Assembly (NCBI RefSeq): GCF_900105065.1
Contig: NZ_LT629749.1
Coordinates: forward strand, 2,728,001-2,792,000
Direction: 5' to 3'
Length of the DNA: 64,000 bases
From: Friedmanniella luteola
GTDB lineage: Bacteria > Actinomycetota > Actinomycetes > Propionibacteriales > Propionibacteriaceae
Position 1 is the first letter of the stretch. The number at the start of each line of letters is the position of its first letter. Under the pieces are notes generated by a model that had not been told where the DNA came from, ran no database searches, and saw only the letters and a list, made by a program, of their open reading frames with translations. The position numbers and the translations under genes were made by a program. This document shows positions 53,848 to 61,367 of the stretch, piece after piece.

Positions 53848-54815
53848 CGCGCCACCCGACGGCTCGGCCGGGCCTTGAGGGGCACCGTGGGCAGCGGCGG
53901 GGCCTCCATGACGCGCTCGCCCCGCTCCACGACCGGCGGGAAGCGCGCCTCGCGCCGCTCCCAGGCGTCGCGGAAGCCGGCGACCTCCGCGTGGCTGCGG
54001 CCGATGAAGTTCCACCACAGGACGATCTCCTCCGGGAACGGCTCCCCGCCCAGCAGCATGACGCGGGCCCCGGTGGCGCTGCGCAGCCGGAGCCGTGACC
54101 GGCCGGTGCCCAGGTAGACCAGCTGGTCGACGCCACCGCTCGTCCCCGCGGCGGTCGCCTCGCCCGCCACGACCACGACGCCGTGCTCGAAGGCCGGGTC
54201 GAGGGTGATCTCGACGTCCGCACCGGCCACGAGCTCCAGGTCGGCCGCGCAGAGCGGGGAGTAGGCGGGAGCGGGCGAGCGGACGCCGTCGACCTCGCCC
54301 AGCAGCACCTGGCCGCGCAGGCCCTCCCGGGTCAGCCGCGGCAGGTCGGTGACCGTGTCGAAGTGCGGTCGGCCGTGCCGGGCGGCCTCGGGCAGGGCGA
54401 CCCAGAGCTGCAGCCCGTGCATCGTCGGTGGCCGGTCGGGCGGGGAGAGCTCGCTGTGCACGATGCCGGCGCCCGCCGTCATGACGTGCAGCTCGCCCGG
54501 CCGGACCCGGGCCAGCGAGCCGAGGCTGTCGCGGTGCTCGATCTCGCCCTCGAGCAGCCAGCTGACGGTCTGCAGCCCGGTGTGCGGGTGCGCCCAGACG
54601 CGCATGCCCGGGGCGTCGCCGAGGTCCTCGGGACCGTAGTGGTCGAGGAAGCACCAGGCGCCGATCATCCGCACCTGCCGGTCCGGGAGCAGCCGCGCGA
54701 CCTCGGTCGTCTTGCCCAGGTAGACCCGGCGTGCCGTCAGCAGCAGCTCCTCGGGTCCACCGGCCGGCGGGCCGGCCAGCCGCTGCTCGGACGGCCTCGT
54801 CTCCAGGTCGCTCAC
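53844..54815 (-). CDS. Pirin family protein
   Basis: A bicupin of about 323 residues. The N-terminal pirin motif is GAWCFLDHYGPEDLGDAPGMRVWAHPHTGLQTVSWLLEGEIEHRDSLG, with the His/His/His/Glu metal ligands of active quercetinase-like pirins. The C-terminal cupin has MLLGGEPFPEEIVLWWNFIGRSHAEV. It may be a quercetinase or a redox-linked regulator. The start is uncertain among GTG 54821 and GTG 54815 (GGGGAG nine bases upstream of the latter). It overlaps the PHP gene. Confidence 0.88.
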   Translation of the reverse strand: MSDLETRPSEQRLAGPPAGGPEELLLTARRVYLGKTTEVARLLPDRQVRMIGAWCFLDHYGPEDLGDAPGMRVWAHPHTGLQTVSWLLEGEIEHRDSLGSLARVRPGELHVMTAGAGIVHSELSPPDRPPTMHGLQLWVALPEAARHGRPHFDTVTDLPRLTREGLRGQVLLGEVDGVRSPAPAYSPLCAADLELVAGADVEITLDPAFEHGVVVVAGEATAAGTSGGVDQLVYLGTGRSRLRLRSATGARVMLLGGEPFPEEIVLWWNFIGRSHAEVAGFRDAWERREARFPPVVERGERVMEAPPLPTVPLKARPSRRVAR

Positions 54816-54876
54816 GCCCACCCGCTCCCCTCCGTCGGCGGCCGGGACGACGGGCGCCCAGCACTAGAGTCAGCCT

Positions 54877-56112
54877 ATGGCTGCGACGACCCGGGGGATC
54901 AACAAGTCGCTGCTCCCCTCGGCCAAGACCCGCTCGACCATCGCCAAGCGGCTCTCGGGCGTCACCGGTGAGATGACGACCGCCACCGTCGCGGAGATGG
55001 AGCAGCGGCACGCCTGGTTCCGCCGGCTGAGCGCCGAGCACCGGTCCTGGGTCACCCTCGTCGCCCAGGCCGGCATCGACGGCTTCGTCCGCTGGTTCGC
55101 CGAGCCCGAGCCGTCCGGACCGGTCACCTCGGAGGTGTTCGGCTCGGCCCCGCGCGAGCTGGCCCGGCGCATCTCGCTCTACCAGACGGTCGAGCTGGTG
55201 CGGACCACGATCGAGGTGGTCGAGGACCAGATCGACGAGGTGATGCCGAAGGCCGACCGGCCGATCCTGCACGCCGCGATCGTCCAGTACAGCCGCGAGG
55301 TGGCCTTCTCGGCCGCCGAGATCTACGCCCGCGCCGCGGAGCTCCGCGGAGCCTGGGACGCCCGGCTGGAGGCGCTCACCGTCGACGCGGTGCTGCGGGG
55401 CGAGACCGACGAGACGGTTCTGTCCCGCGCCTCGACGCTGGGCTGGCGCTCCACCGCGGCCGCCGTGGTGGTCGTCGGGCCGGCCCCGGACCGGGAGAGC
55501 GCCCAGGCGCTGGAGGCGATCCGGCACGCCGCCGCCATCGCCCACACCGACATGCTGGGCGCGGTGCAGGGCGACCGGATGGTCGTCGTGCTGGGCGGCG
55601 CCGACCTGACCACCCCCGGCCGCGCCGCCGAGGTCACGGCGGGTTTCGCGTCGGTCTTCGGGGCCGGCCCGGTCGTGGTGGGTCCCGCCGTGGACCACCT
55701 GATGGAGGCGGCCGCCAGCGCCCGGGAGGCCCTGTCCGCCTTCCGGGCGGCCCCCGGCTGGCCCGAGGCCCCGCGCCCTGTCGCGTCCTCGGACCTGCTG
55801 CCCGAGCGGGCGCTCTCCGGCGACGGCCACGCCCGCCGGGCGCTGGCCCGCGACCTCTACGACCCGCTGCGGGCCGCGGGTGGTGGCCTGCTGGAGACCC
55901 TCGTCACCTTCCTCGACCAGGGCCTCTCGGTGGAAGCGGCCGCGCGGCTGCTGTACGTGCACGCGAACACCGTCCGCTACCGGCTCCGCCGCATCCACGA
56001 GGTGACGGGGTACAGCCCCACGGACCCGCGCGACGCCTACGCCCTGCGGCTGGCGCTCACCCTCGGGCGGCTGCTGCCCGGCTCACGCCGCGAGGAGCCG
56101 GCGGAGGCCTGA
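54877..56112 (+). CDS. fasR: FasR/MabR-like PucR-type regulator of fatty-acid synthesis
   Basis: A 411-residue regulator. Its N-terminal 180 residues (SLLPSAKTRSTIAKRLSGVTGEMTTATVAEMEQRHAWFRRL) match the actinobacterial proteins encoded beside fabD (FasR in Streptomyces, MabR in Mycobacterium), a middle GGDEF-like domain follows, and the C-terminal PucR HTH reads TLVTFLDQGLSVEAAARLLYVHANTVRYRLRRIHEVTG. These activate or tune the fabD operon in response to acyl-CoA. Here it lies 4 kb from fabD, with a surface-protein module between. The symbol rests on similarity from memory and context. Confidence 0.82.
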   Translation: MAATTRGINKSLLPSAKTRSTIAKRLSGVTGEMTTATVAEMEQRHAWFRRLSAEHRSWVTLVAQAGIDGFVRWFAEPEPSGPVTSEVFGSAPRELARRISLYQTVELVRTTIEVVEDQIDEVMPKADRPILHAAIVQYSREVAFSAAEIYARAAELRGAWDARLEALTVDAVLRGETDETVLSRASTLGWRSTAAAVVVVGPAPDRESAQALEAIRHAAAIAHTDMLGAVQGDRMVVVLGGADLTTPGRAAEVTAGFASVFGAGPVVVGPAVDHLMEAAASAREALSAFRAAPGWPEAPRPVASSDLLPERALSGDGHARRALARDLYDPLRAAGGGLLETLVTFLDQGLSVEAAARLLYVHANTVRYRLRRIHEVTGYSPTDPRDAYALRLALTLGRLLPGSRREEPAEA

Positions 56113-56134
56113 ACGCCGCTCGCGGGTGGCCCCC

Positions 56135-56881
56135 TCAGCCGAGGGTGCCGCGCAGGAGGCTGTTGCGGCTGTGCGCGGCGTTGCCGTCGAACGGCTCCAG
56201 CGAGATGTCGACGACGGTGTACCCGTCCAGGCCCGGCTCGGTGAGCGGCACGGGGTAGCTGCCCCGGCCGTCCGGCGGGACGACGCCCAGGGAGATCATC
56301 CGGCGGCCGTCGGTGTTGATGAGCCACAGCTCCTCGAAGGCGTCGCCCGCGGGGGGCCTGGTCACGTCGACGGTGAGCCGCAGGTCGCCGTCGTGCTCGG
56401 TCAGCTGCGCCGTGCCGCTGCCGGAGTGGTCGGGCAGGGAGGCGAGCGTGGTGCTGGCGAGGAGGACGTCGGCCGTGGCGGCGCGGTACCAGAACGCTCC
56501 CCCGGCGGCGACCAGCACGACGGCCGCCGCGGCCAGCAGCCGCCGCGGCGTCGACGAGCCGGACCGGTCCCTGCGGTGCCGGTCCAGGACGGCGACGGAC
56601 GCCGAGCTCACGGCCGGGACGGGCTCGGACGCCGGGGCGGCGGGCGCGGCGGACGTCCGGTCGGCGGCCAGCTCGGCCTGGATCGCGGCGAGCACCCCGG
56701 CCCCGGGTGGTCGCACCGGTCCGGGCTTCTCGGCCCGTCCCGTGGCGACCAGCGCCTGCAGCTCGTGCAGCGTCTCCGCGCACGTCGGGCAGACCAGGAG
56801 GTGGGCGCGGTCGCGGGCCGACGGCTGGTCCGGCTCGCCCAGCGCGATCCCGGCGAGGGTCTCCTCGTCCAGGTGCCTCAT
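56135..56881 (-). CDS. rskA: Anti-sigma factor, RskA-like
   Basis: A 248-residue membrane anti-sigma factor. The N-terminal zinc anti-sigma motif is His27-LLV-Cys31-PT-Cys34, a membrane segment lies at about 113-131 (LLAAAAVVLVAAGGAFWY), and the C-terminal RskA domain (about 165-248) ends in FEELWLINTDGRRMISLG and VDISLEPFDG. Regulated proteolysis should free the sigma factor encoded directly upstream, whose stop it overlaps (ATGA). Gene pair as in mycobacterial sigK-rskA. Confidence 0.88.
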   Translation of the reverse strand: MRHLDEETLAGIALGEPDQPSARDRAHLLVCPTCAETLHELQALVATGRAEKPGPVRPPGAGVLAAIQAELAADRTSAAPAAPASEPVPAVSSASVAVLDRHRRDRSGSSTPRRLLAAAAVVLVAAGGAFWYRAATADVLLASTTLASLPDHSGSGTAQLTEHDGDLRLTVDVTRPPAGDAFEELWLINTDGRRMISLGVVPPDGRGSYPVPLTEPGLDGYTVVDISLEPFDGNAAHSRNSLLRGTLG

Positions 56882-57462
56882 GAGGTGGTCAGCCGGTCGC
56901 GCAGGTGCAGGAGGGCCCGGCGGGCGTGGCTCTTCACCGTGCCCAGGGGCAGCCCGAGACGCTCCGAGATCTCCGCGTGGGTGTAGCCGTCGTAGAAGGC
57001 CAGCTGCAGGATCGAGCGCCGCGGGTCGGGCAGCCGGGCGATCTCGTCGGCGAGGAGCAGGCGGTCGGTCACCACCTCGGGGGCCTCCGGGCTGCTCTGC
57101 TGCACGGCGTCCTCCGCCGCGGCCCGGATGAGCCGGATCTCGCGTCCGCGCGCCCGCTGCCGGTCGACGACCCGGTGCCGGGTGCTGCCGAGCAGCCAGG
57201 CCGCGAGGCTGCCCCGGTCGGGTGCGAAGGTGTGGCGACCACGCCACGCTGCGACGTACACCTGCTGGGTCACCTCCTCGGCCTCTCCTGCGTCGCCGAG
57301 CAGTCGCCAGGCCACGGTGTTCACCAGTGTCCCCCAGCGCCGGAACGACTCCTCGAGGCTCCCGTCGAGCCCGTCGGCGAAGGCCAGCCCGAGGTCGGCG
57401 TCGCTCATCCCCGCCCAGTCGACGGCGTCCACGGCGGTCCGCGGCGGTGGGTCGACCGTCAC
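56878..57462 (-). CDS. sigK: ECF sigma factor, SigK-like
   Basis: About 194 residues with sigma region 2 (NTVAWRLLGDAGEAEEVTQQVYVAAWRGRHTFAPDRGSLAAWLL, about 47-90) and region 4 (ARLPDPRRSILQLAFYDGYTHAEISERLGLPLGTVKSHARRALLHLR), and no other domains. GTG at 57462 with GGAGGG seven bases before it gives the normal ECF length; the longer in-frame start (57561) would translate through a perfect 10-bp hairpin. The pairing with an RskA-type anti-sigma and a fasciclin gene points to the SigK group. The mirrored promoters at 58327-58418 are the likely targets. I found no such box upstream of sigK itself. Confidence 0.85.
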   Translation of the reverse strand: MTVDPPPRTAVDAVDWAGMSDADLGLAFADGLDGSLEESFRRWGTLVNTVAWRLLGDAGEAEEVTQQVYVAAWRGRHTFAPDRGSLAAWLLGSTRHRVVDRQRARGREIRLIRAAAEDAVQQSSPEAPEVVTDRLLLADEIARLPDPRRSILQLAFYDGYTHAEISERLGLPLGTVKSHARRALLHLRDRLTTS

Positions 57463-57533
57463 CAGCAGACCCTCCCCCGTGTCGTCGAGCGCAGAGCGGC
57501 TGAGAGCCACCCCCGCGTGGTCGGCGACGGCCG

Positions 57534-57559
57534 GGCCCCCTCGCACGTCCGAGGGGGCC
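57534..57559 (-). terminator. Hairpin between the fasciclin and sigK genes
   Basis: A perfect 10-bp inverted repeat GGCCCCCTCG (57534-57543) / CGAGGGGGCC (57550-57559) with a six-base loop, 70 bases past the fasciclin stop and upstream of the chosen sigK start. It probably ends the fasciclin transcript. Confidence 0.5.
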
Positions 57560-57628
57560 ACCGGCCCTCGCGTCCAGCAGCCTACTGCCGCCGCGACGGG
57601 ATCAGTCCAGGCGATGACCGGGCCGTCC

Positions 57629-58276
57629 TCAGAGGTCCACGGGGCGCAGCACCCGGTCGATGCCGTGCGCGATCTGGACGTTGCCGGCGTTCAGGTCGCG
57701 GGCCACGACGACCGGGTTGCGCGCGTCGCGGTCGGCGTCGACGAGCTTGACGACGGCGCAGCGGACGACGTCGACCCGCACCGTCGACCCGGTGAGCGCC
57801 GTGGTGAGGACCGCACCGTCCGCGCGCAGCGCCTGCCGGTAGCTGAGGATCGCGCCGGGCACGACGTGGTACAGCAGGACGTCCTCGATCGTCTCGACGC
57901 CGAGCTCGGTCGCGAGCACGGTGAAGACCTTGGACTCACTGCGGTAGCGGTGCCCGGTCAGGTCGACGGCAAGCTGCCGGAAGGCCCGGTCGGTGGGCAG
58001 GAAGGCCGTGAGGGCGGTGTCCCCGTCGGCGAGGACCGCGACCGGGCTGGTGGGCTTCGCCTTCAGCACGGCGCTGACGGCGTTGTCGAGGATGTCGTAG
58101 TCGCGCGGGTTGCGGTCGAAGCCGGCGCCGTCGGCCGCGAGCACGGTGGCGAGGCTGGTGGTGCCGGTCGGTGCCGCGGGGCGCCGGTGGGCGTCGGCGG
58201 GGGCCAGGGTGGCGAGCGTGGCCGCGGTCGCGAGCGCGACCACCGCACCCGTCCGGGCGAGTCGTCCGAGGGTCAT
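57629..58276 (-). CDS. Secreted fasciclin-domain protein
   Basis: A 215-residue secreted protein. A signal peptide (about 1-29, ends PADA) precedes one FAS1 domain with the two hallmark boxes TALTAFLPTDRAFRQLA and ILSYRQALRADGAVLTTALTG plus the core VLLYHVVPG, and the final NVQIAHGIDRVLRPVDL. FAS1 domains mediate adhesion; MPT70/MPT83 of Mycobacterium are of this kind and are controlled by SigK. ATG 58276 has AGGAAGG six bases before it. Unlike MPT83 there is no lipobox. It is divergent from the DUF4397-sortase pair. Confidence 0.92.
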   Translation of the reverse strand: MTLGRLARTGAVVALATAATLATLAPADAHRRPAAPTGTTSLATVLAADGAGFDRNPRDYDILDNAVSAVLKAKPTSPVAVLADGDTALTAFLPTDRAFRQLAVDLTGHRYRSESKVFTVLATELGVETIEDVLLYHVVPGAILSYRQALRADGAVLTTALTGSTVRVDVVRCAVVKLVDADRDARNPVVVARDLNAGNVQIAHGIDRVLRPVDL

Positions 58277-58326
58277 GGTGAGCCTTCCTCTGCGTCGAGT
58301 GGCGCCCCCGGTGGGGCGATGACCCC

Positions 58327-58355
58327 TTCTGCGCTGGCCGGGACCGGCCGGATGC
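58327..58355 (-). promoter_or_regulatory. Putative SigK-type promoter of the fasciclin gene
   Basis: On the minus strand GCATCC (58355-58350), 17 bases, then GCAGAA (58332-58327). The -35 and spacing equal those of the promoter facing the other way (58390-58418). The -35 resembles the CCATCC box recalled for mycobacterial SigK. Confidence 0.55.
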
Positions 58356-58389
58356 ACCGCGGGCGGTCTGATCGCGACGGGAGTCGTCT

Positions 58390-58418
58390 GCATCCAGACC
58401 GGCTCGGCCACCGCATAG
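58390..58418 (+). promoter_or_regulatory. Putative SigK-type promoter of DUF4397-sortase operon
   Basis: GCATCC (58390-58395), 17 bases, then GCATAG (58413-58418), placing transcription start near 58425 and the DUF4397 ATG at 58452 about 27 bases later. It mirrors the promoter of the divergent fasciclin gene. Confidence 0.55.
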
Positions 58419-58451
58419 CAGGGCAAGGTCCCATCCGACGAAGGAGAAACC

Positions 58452-59276
58452 ATGAGCACTCGAACCCGCGCCCTGGCCCTCGCAGCCGCTGGCACGCTCA
58501 CCCTGGGCACGGCGGCTCTGGCTGTCACGCCTGCCCACGCCGCGGACGGCGTCAAGCTGTCCGTCCTGCACGCCGTCCCGGACACCGACGTCGACGTCTA
58601 CGTGGACGGCAAGCTCACCCTGGACGACTTCACCCCCGGCACGCTCGCCGGCCCGCTCGACCTCGACGCCGGCACCTACGAGGTGGCGATCACCGCCGCT
58701 GACGCCGACGACGACTCCGACCCGGTGATCGGGCCGATCGACCTCGAGCTGGCCGCCGGCGGCAACTACACGGCCGTCGCCCACCTGGAGGAGGGCGGGG
58801 ACCCGACGGCCACCCTCTTCGAGAACGACACCTCGAAGACCGCCGCCGGTGAGGGCCGGCTGACCGTCCGGCACACCGCGGCCGCCCCGGCCGTCGACGT
58901 GCTGGCCGGCGGGGACGCCGTCATCAGCGACCTCAGCAACCCCGACGAGGAGGTGCTGGACCTGGCGGCCGGCACCGTCAAGGCGTCCGTGGCCGCGGCC
59001 GGCACGACCGACCCGGTGATCGGCCCGGCCGACGTGGCCGTCAAGGAGGGCGTCAACACGATCGTCTACGCCTGGGGCAGCCTGGAGGACGACAACCTCG
59101 ACCTCGCCGTGCAGACCATCTCGGGCCTGCACTCGGGGCCGGGCGGGGTGAACGCCGGCGAGGCCGGTCTCGCCGCGGACAGCAACCCGCTGCCGCTGGT
59201 CGCGGGCGGCATGCTCGTCGTCGTGGCCGCCGGCGTCGCCAGCCGGCGGTTCGGCGTGGTCCGCGCCGGTCGCTGA
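58452..59276 (+). CDS. Secreted DUF4397 protein with C-terminal membrane tail
   Basis: A 274-residue cell-surface protein. A signal peptide ends at HAADG (about 31). Two DUF4397 beta-domains follow (KLSVLHAVPDTDVDVYVDG .. and RLTVRHTAAAPAVDVLAGG ..). The C-terminus has PLPLVAGGMLVVVAAGVASRR and a basic tail, which looks like a cell-wall sorting signal without a canonical LPxTG. The ATG has AAGGAG five bases before it. The class F sortase gene follows after 38 bases, so it is the likely substrate. Confidence 0.88.
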   Translation: MSTRTRALALAAAGTLTLGTAALAVTPAHAADGVKLSVLHAVPDTDVDVYVDGKLTLDDFTPGTLAGPLDLDAGTYEVAITAADADDDSDPVIGPIDLELAAGGNYTAVAHLEEGGDPTATLFENDTSKTAAGEGRLTVRHTAAAPAVDVLAGGDAVISDLSNPDEEVLDLAAGTVKASVAAAGTTDPVIGPADVAVKEGVNTIVYAWGSLEDDNLDLAVQTISGLHSGPGGVNAGEAGLAADSNPLPLVAGGMLVVVAAGVASRRFGVVRAGR

Positions 59277-59314
59277 CCCACGCACCGGTCCACCGCACGA
59301 ACGGCAGGAGGGTC

Positions 59315-60004
59315 ATGACGCCGCACGCCAGCCCACGGCACCGCACCGCGGTGCTGGGGTCGCTGGGGCTGCTGCTCCTCCTGCCGCTCGGCGGCTGCGC
59401 CGGCGGGACCGCCGCTCCGGCGACGGCCCCGCCGGCCCGCACCACCGCAGCACCCACCCCGACCCCGACCCCGGCGGCCCCGAGCCGGGAACCGTCGGAG
59501 GCCGCCGCACCGGCGGTGCCGACCGTCCGCGCCACGCTCCGGCCCGCGGCCCGGGAGGCACCGGCCCCCGTCCGCCTCGTCGCGGACGACGTCCGCATCG
59601 ACCTGCCCGTCCAGCCCTACGGTGTCGACGCGGACGGCTTCATGCTGCTGCCCGCAACCGTCGACGAGGTCGCCTGGTACGCCTACAGCGCCCGGCCGGG
59701 CGCCCGCGCCGGCACGACGGTGCTGGCCGCCCACGTGGACACCGTCGCCGACGGACTCGGTCCCTTCGCCAACCTGCGCGACCTCGACGAGGGCGACGAG
59801 CTGCGGGTGACCGCCGCCGACGAGCAGGTCCACCGCTACGCCGTCAGCTCGGTGGAGAAGGTCGCGAAGGCCGAGGTGCCGCTCGACCGGGTGTTCCGCC
59901 GGGACGGTGACCCCGCCCTGGTGGTGATCACCTGCGGGGGCAGCTTCGACCGCGGCCGGGGCTACTCCGACAACGTGGTCGTGACCGCCCGACCGCTGGG
60001 CTGA
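59315..60004 (+). CDS. Class F sortase, lipoprotein-like
   Basis: A 229-residue transpeptidase. The catalytic His140 (LAAHVDT), Cys207 (VVITCGG) and Arg213/Arg215 (FDRGRGYSDN) are all present. The N-terminus ends in GGC (Cys28), a plausible lipobox, followed by about 60 residues of Pro/Ala/Thr linker. Class F sortases are typical of actinobacteria and attach surface proteins. It is co-transcribed with the DUF4397 gene 38 bases upstream, and so probably under SigK-type control. Confidence 0.92.
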   Translation: MTPHASPRHRTAVLGSLGLLLLLPLGGCAGGTAAPATAPPARTTAAPTPTPTPAAPSREPSEAAAPAVPTVRATLRPAAREAPAPVRLVADDVRIDLPVQPYGVDADGFMLLPATVDEVAWYAYSARPGARAGTTVLAAHVDTVADGLGPFANLRDLDEGDELRVTAADEQVHRYAVSSVEKVAKAEVPLDRVFRRDGDPALVVITCGGSFDRGRGYSDNVVVTARPLG

Positions 60005-60065
60005 GGGCCCTCCCGGGCCCCGCGCGGAGCCCGGACGTGATCAGGCTCACGGTTGAGCCAGCCTC

Positions 60066-60082
60066 TTGTGAGAACCCCACAA
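60066..60082 (+). promoter_or_regulatory. Inverted repeat upstream of fabD
   Basis: TTGTG (60066-60070), seven bases, CACAA (60078-60082), in the 145-base gap before fabD. It sits where a FasR/MabR-like regulator would bind. I could not place a clear -35/-10 pair here. Confidence 0.35.
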
Positions 60083-60149
60083 ACGAGCACCGCATCTTTG
60101 GTCGTGTCCCTGCACGCCCTGGGGCCGAAGGTCACGGAAGAGTAAAGAC

Positions 60150-61367
60150 GTGCTCGCGATCGTCGCGCCCGGACAGGGCGCCCAACAACCCGGCTTCCTG
60201 CGACCCTGGGTCTCGGAACCGTCCTTCTCCGACCGGCTGGGCTGGTTGTCGGCGGTCTCCGGCCTCGACCTGGCCCACTACGGGACCGAGGCCGACGCCG
60301 AGACGATCCGGGACACCGCCGTGGCCCAGCCGCTGCTGGTCGCGACCGGCCTGCTCGCCGCGCTGGAGCTGTTCCCGCACCCGGCGGACGCCTTCCCCTT
60401 CATCGGGGTGGCGGCCGGCCACTCGGTCGGCGAGATCACCGCCGCTGCCGGGGTCGGGGTCCTGTCCGCCGAGCAGGCGATGGTGTTCGTCCGCGAGCGC
60501 GGCCGGGCGATGGCGGAGGCCAGTGCCGTCACCCCGACCTCGATGACCGCGGTCATCGGCGGCGACGCGGACGAGGTGCTCGCGGCGCTCGAGGCGCAGG
60601 GGCTGACCCCGGCCAACTTCAACGGCAGCGGCCAGGTCGTCGCGGCCGGCACGGTCGACCAGCTCGCGGCGCTGGCTGCCGCGCCGCCGAAGCGGGCCCG
60701 GCTGATCCCGCTCAGCGTCGCCGGGGCCTTCCACACGGTGCACATGCAGCCGGCCGTCGGCCGGCTGGGCTCCCTGGCCCGCGCCATCTCCACCCACGAC
60801 CCGCGGGCGCGGCTGCTCTCCAACGCCGACGGCCAGGTGGTCCACGACGGCCAGCAGGTGCTGCGCCGCCTCGTCGGCCAGGTCGCCACGCCCGTCCGCT
60901 GGGACCTCTGCATGGCGGCGATGGCCGACCTCGGCGTCACCGGGCTGCTCGAGATGCCGCCCGCGGGCACGCTGACCGGCATCGCCAAGCGCAACCTCAA
61001 GGGCGTCGAGCTGTTCGCCCTCAACACCCCCGACCAGCTGGAGGAGGCGATGGAGTTCGTCCGCCGGCACGGCGGCACGGCGTCGTCCTCCCCGATCGCG
61101 GGCAACCCCACCTGGCGCCTCGTCGTCTCCCCCGGCAAGGGCCAGTTCACCCGGACCGAGGACATCGAGGCCGACACGGTGCTGCCGCTGGACAGCACCG
61201 TCGGCGTCGTCAAGAACCGGCGCGACGACATCGCCGTCAACGCACCCCACGGCGGCATCGTCGTCGAGTGGCTGGTGGAGGACGGCGACCCCGTCTCCCC
61301 CGGCCAGCCCCTGCTCCGGCTCCACCCGATGGTGGAGTCGGCCGACGCGACGGAGGTCACGCGATGA
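60150..61367 (+). CDS. fabD: Malonyl-CoA:ACP transacylase fused to a biotinyl-like domain
   Basis: A 405-residue FabD that loads malonyl groups onto ACP. The acyltransferase part (1 to about 310) has GQGAQ (Gln10), GHSVGE with Ser92, Arg115 (VRERG) and catalytic His195 (AFHTVHM). Residues about 321-392 form an extra barrel-sandwich domain like biotinyl/lipoyl carriers (WRLVVSPGKG .. VNAPHGGIVVEWLVEDGDPVSPGQPLLRL). The carrier motif EAMKM is replaced by KNRRD (355-359), with Arg at the modified lysine position, so it cannot be biotinylated there. Usual FabD length is about 300-320. GTG start; its stop overlaps fabH (ATGA). Confidence 0.92.
   Translation: MLAIVAPGQGAQQPGFLRPWVSEPSFSDRLGWLSAVSGLDLAHYGTEADAETIRDTAVAQPLLVATGLLAALELFPHPADAFPFIGVAAGHSVGEITAAAGVGVLSAEQAMVFVRERGRAMAEASAVTPTSMTAVIGGDADEVLAALEAQGLTPANFNGSGQVVAAGTVDQLAALAAAPPKRARLIPLSVAGAFHTVHMQPAVGRLGSLARAISTHDPRARLLSNADGQVVHDGQQVLRRLVGQVATPVRWDLCMAAMADLGVTGLLEMPPAGTLTGIAKRNLKGVELFALNTPDQLEEAMEFVRRHGGTASSSPIAGNPTWRLVVSPGKGQFTRTEDIEADTVLPLDSTVGVVKNRRDDIAVNAPHGGIVVEWLVEDGDPVSPGQPLLRLHPMVESADATEVTR

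Noticed and set aside
57463-57561. Longer N-terminus for the sigma factor (start at 57561)
   Set aside because: It would translate through a perfect hairpin and adds 33 residues without sigma features, while GTG 57462 has a good ribosome binding site.
57463-57628. A self-controlled SigK-type promoter upstream of sigK
   Set aside because: No GCATCC box with a 17-base spacer was found in this gap.
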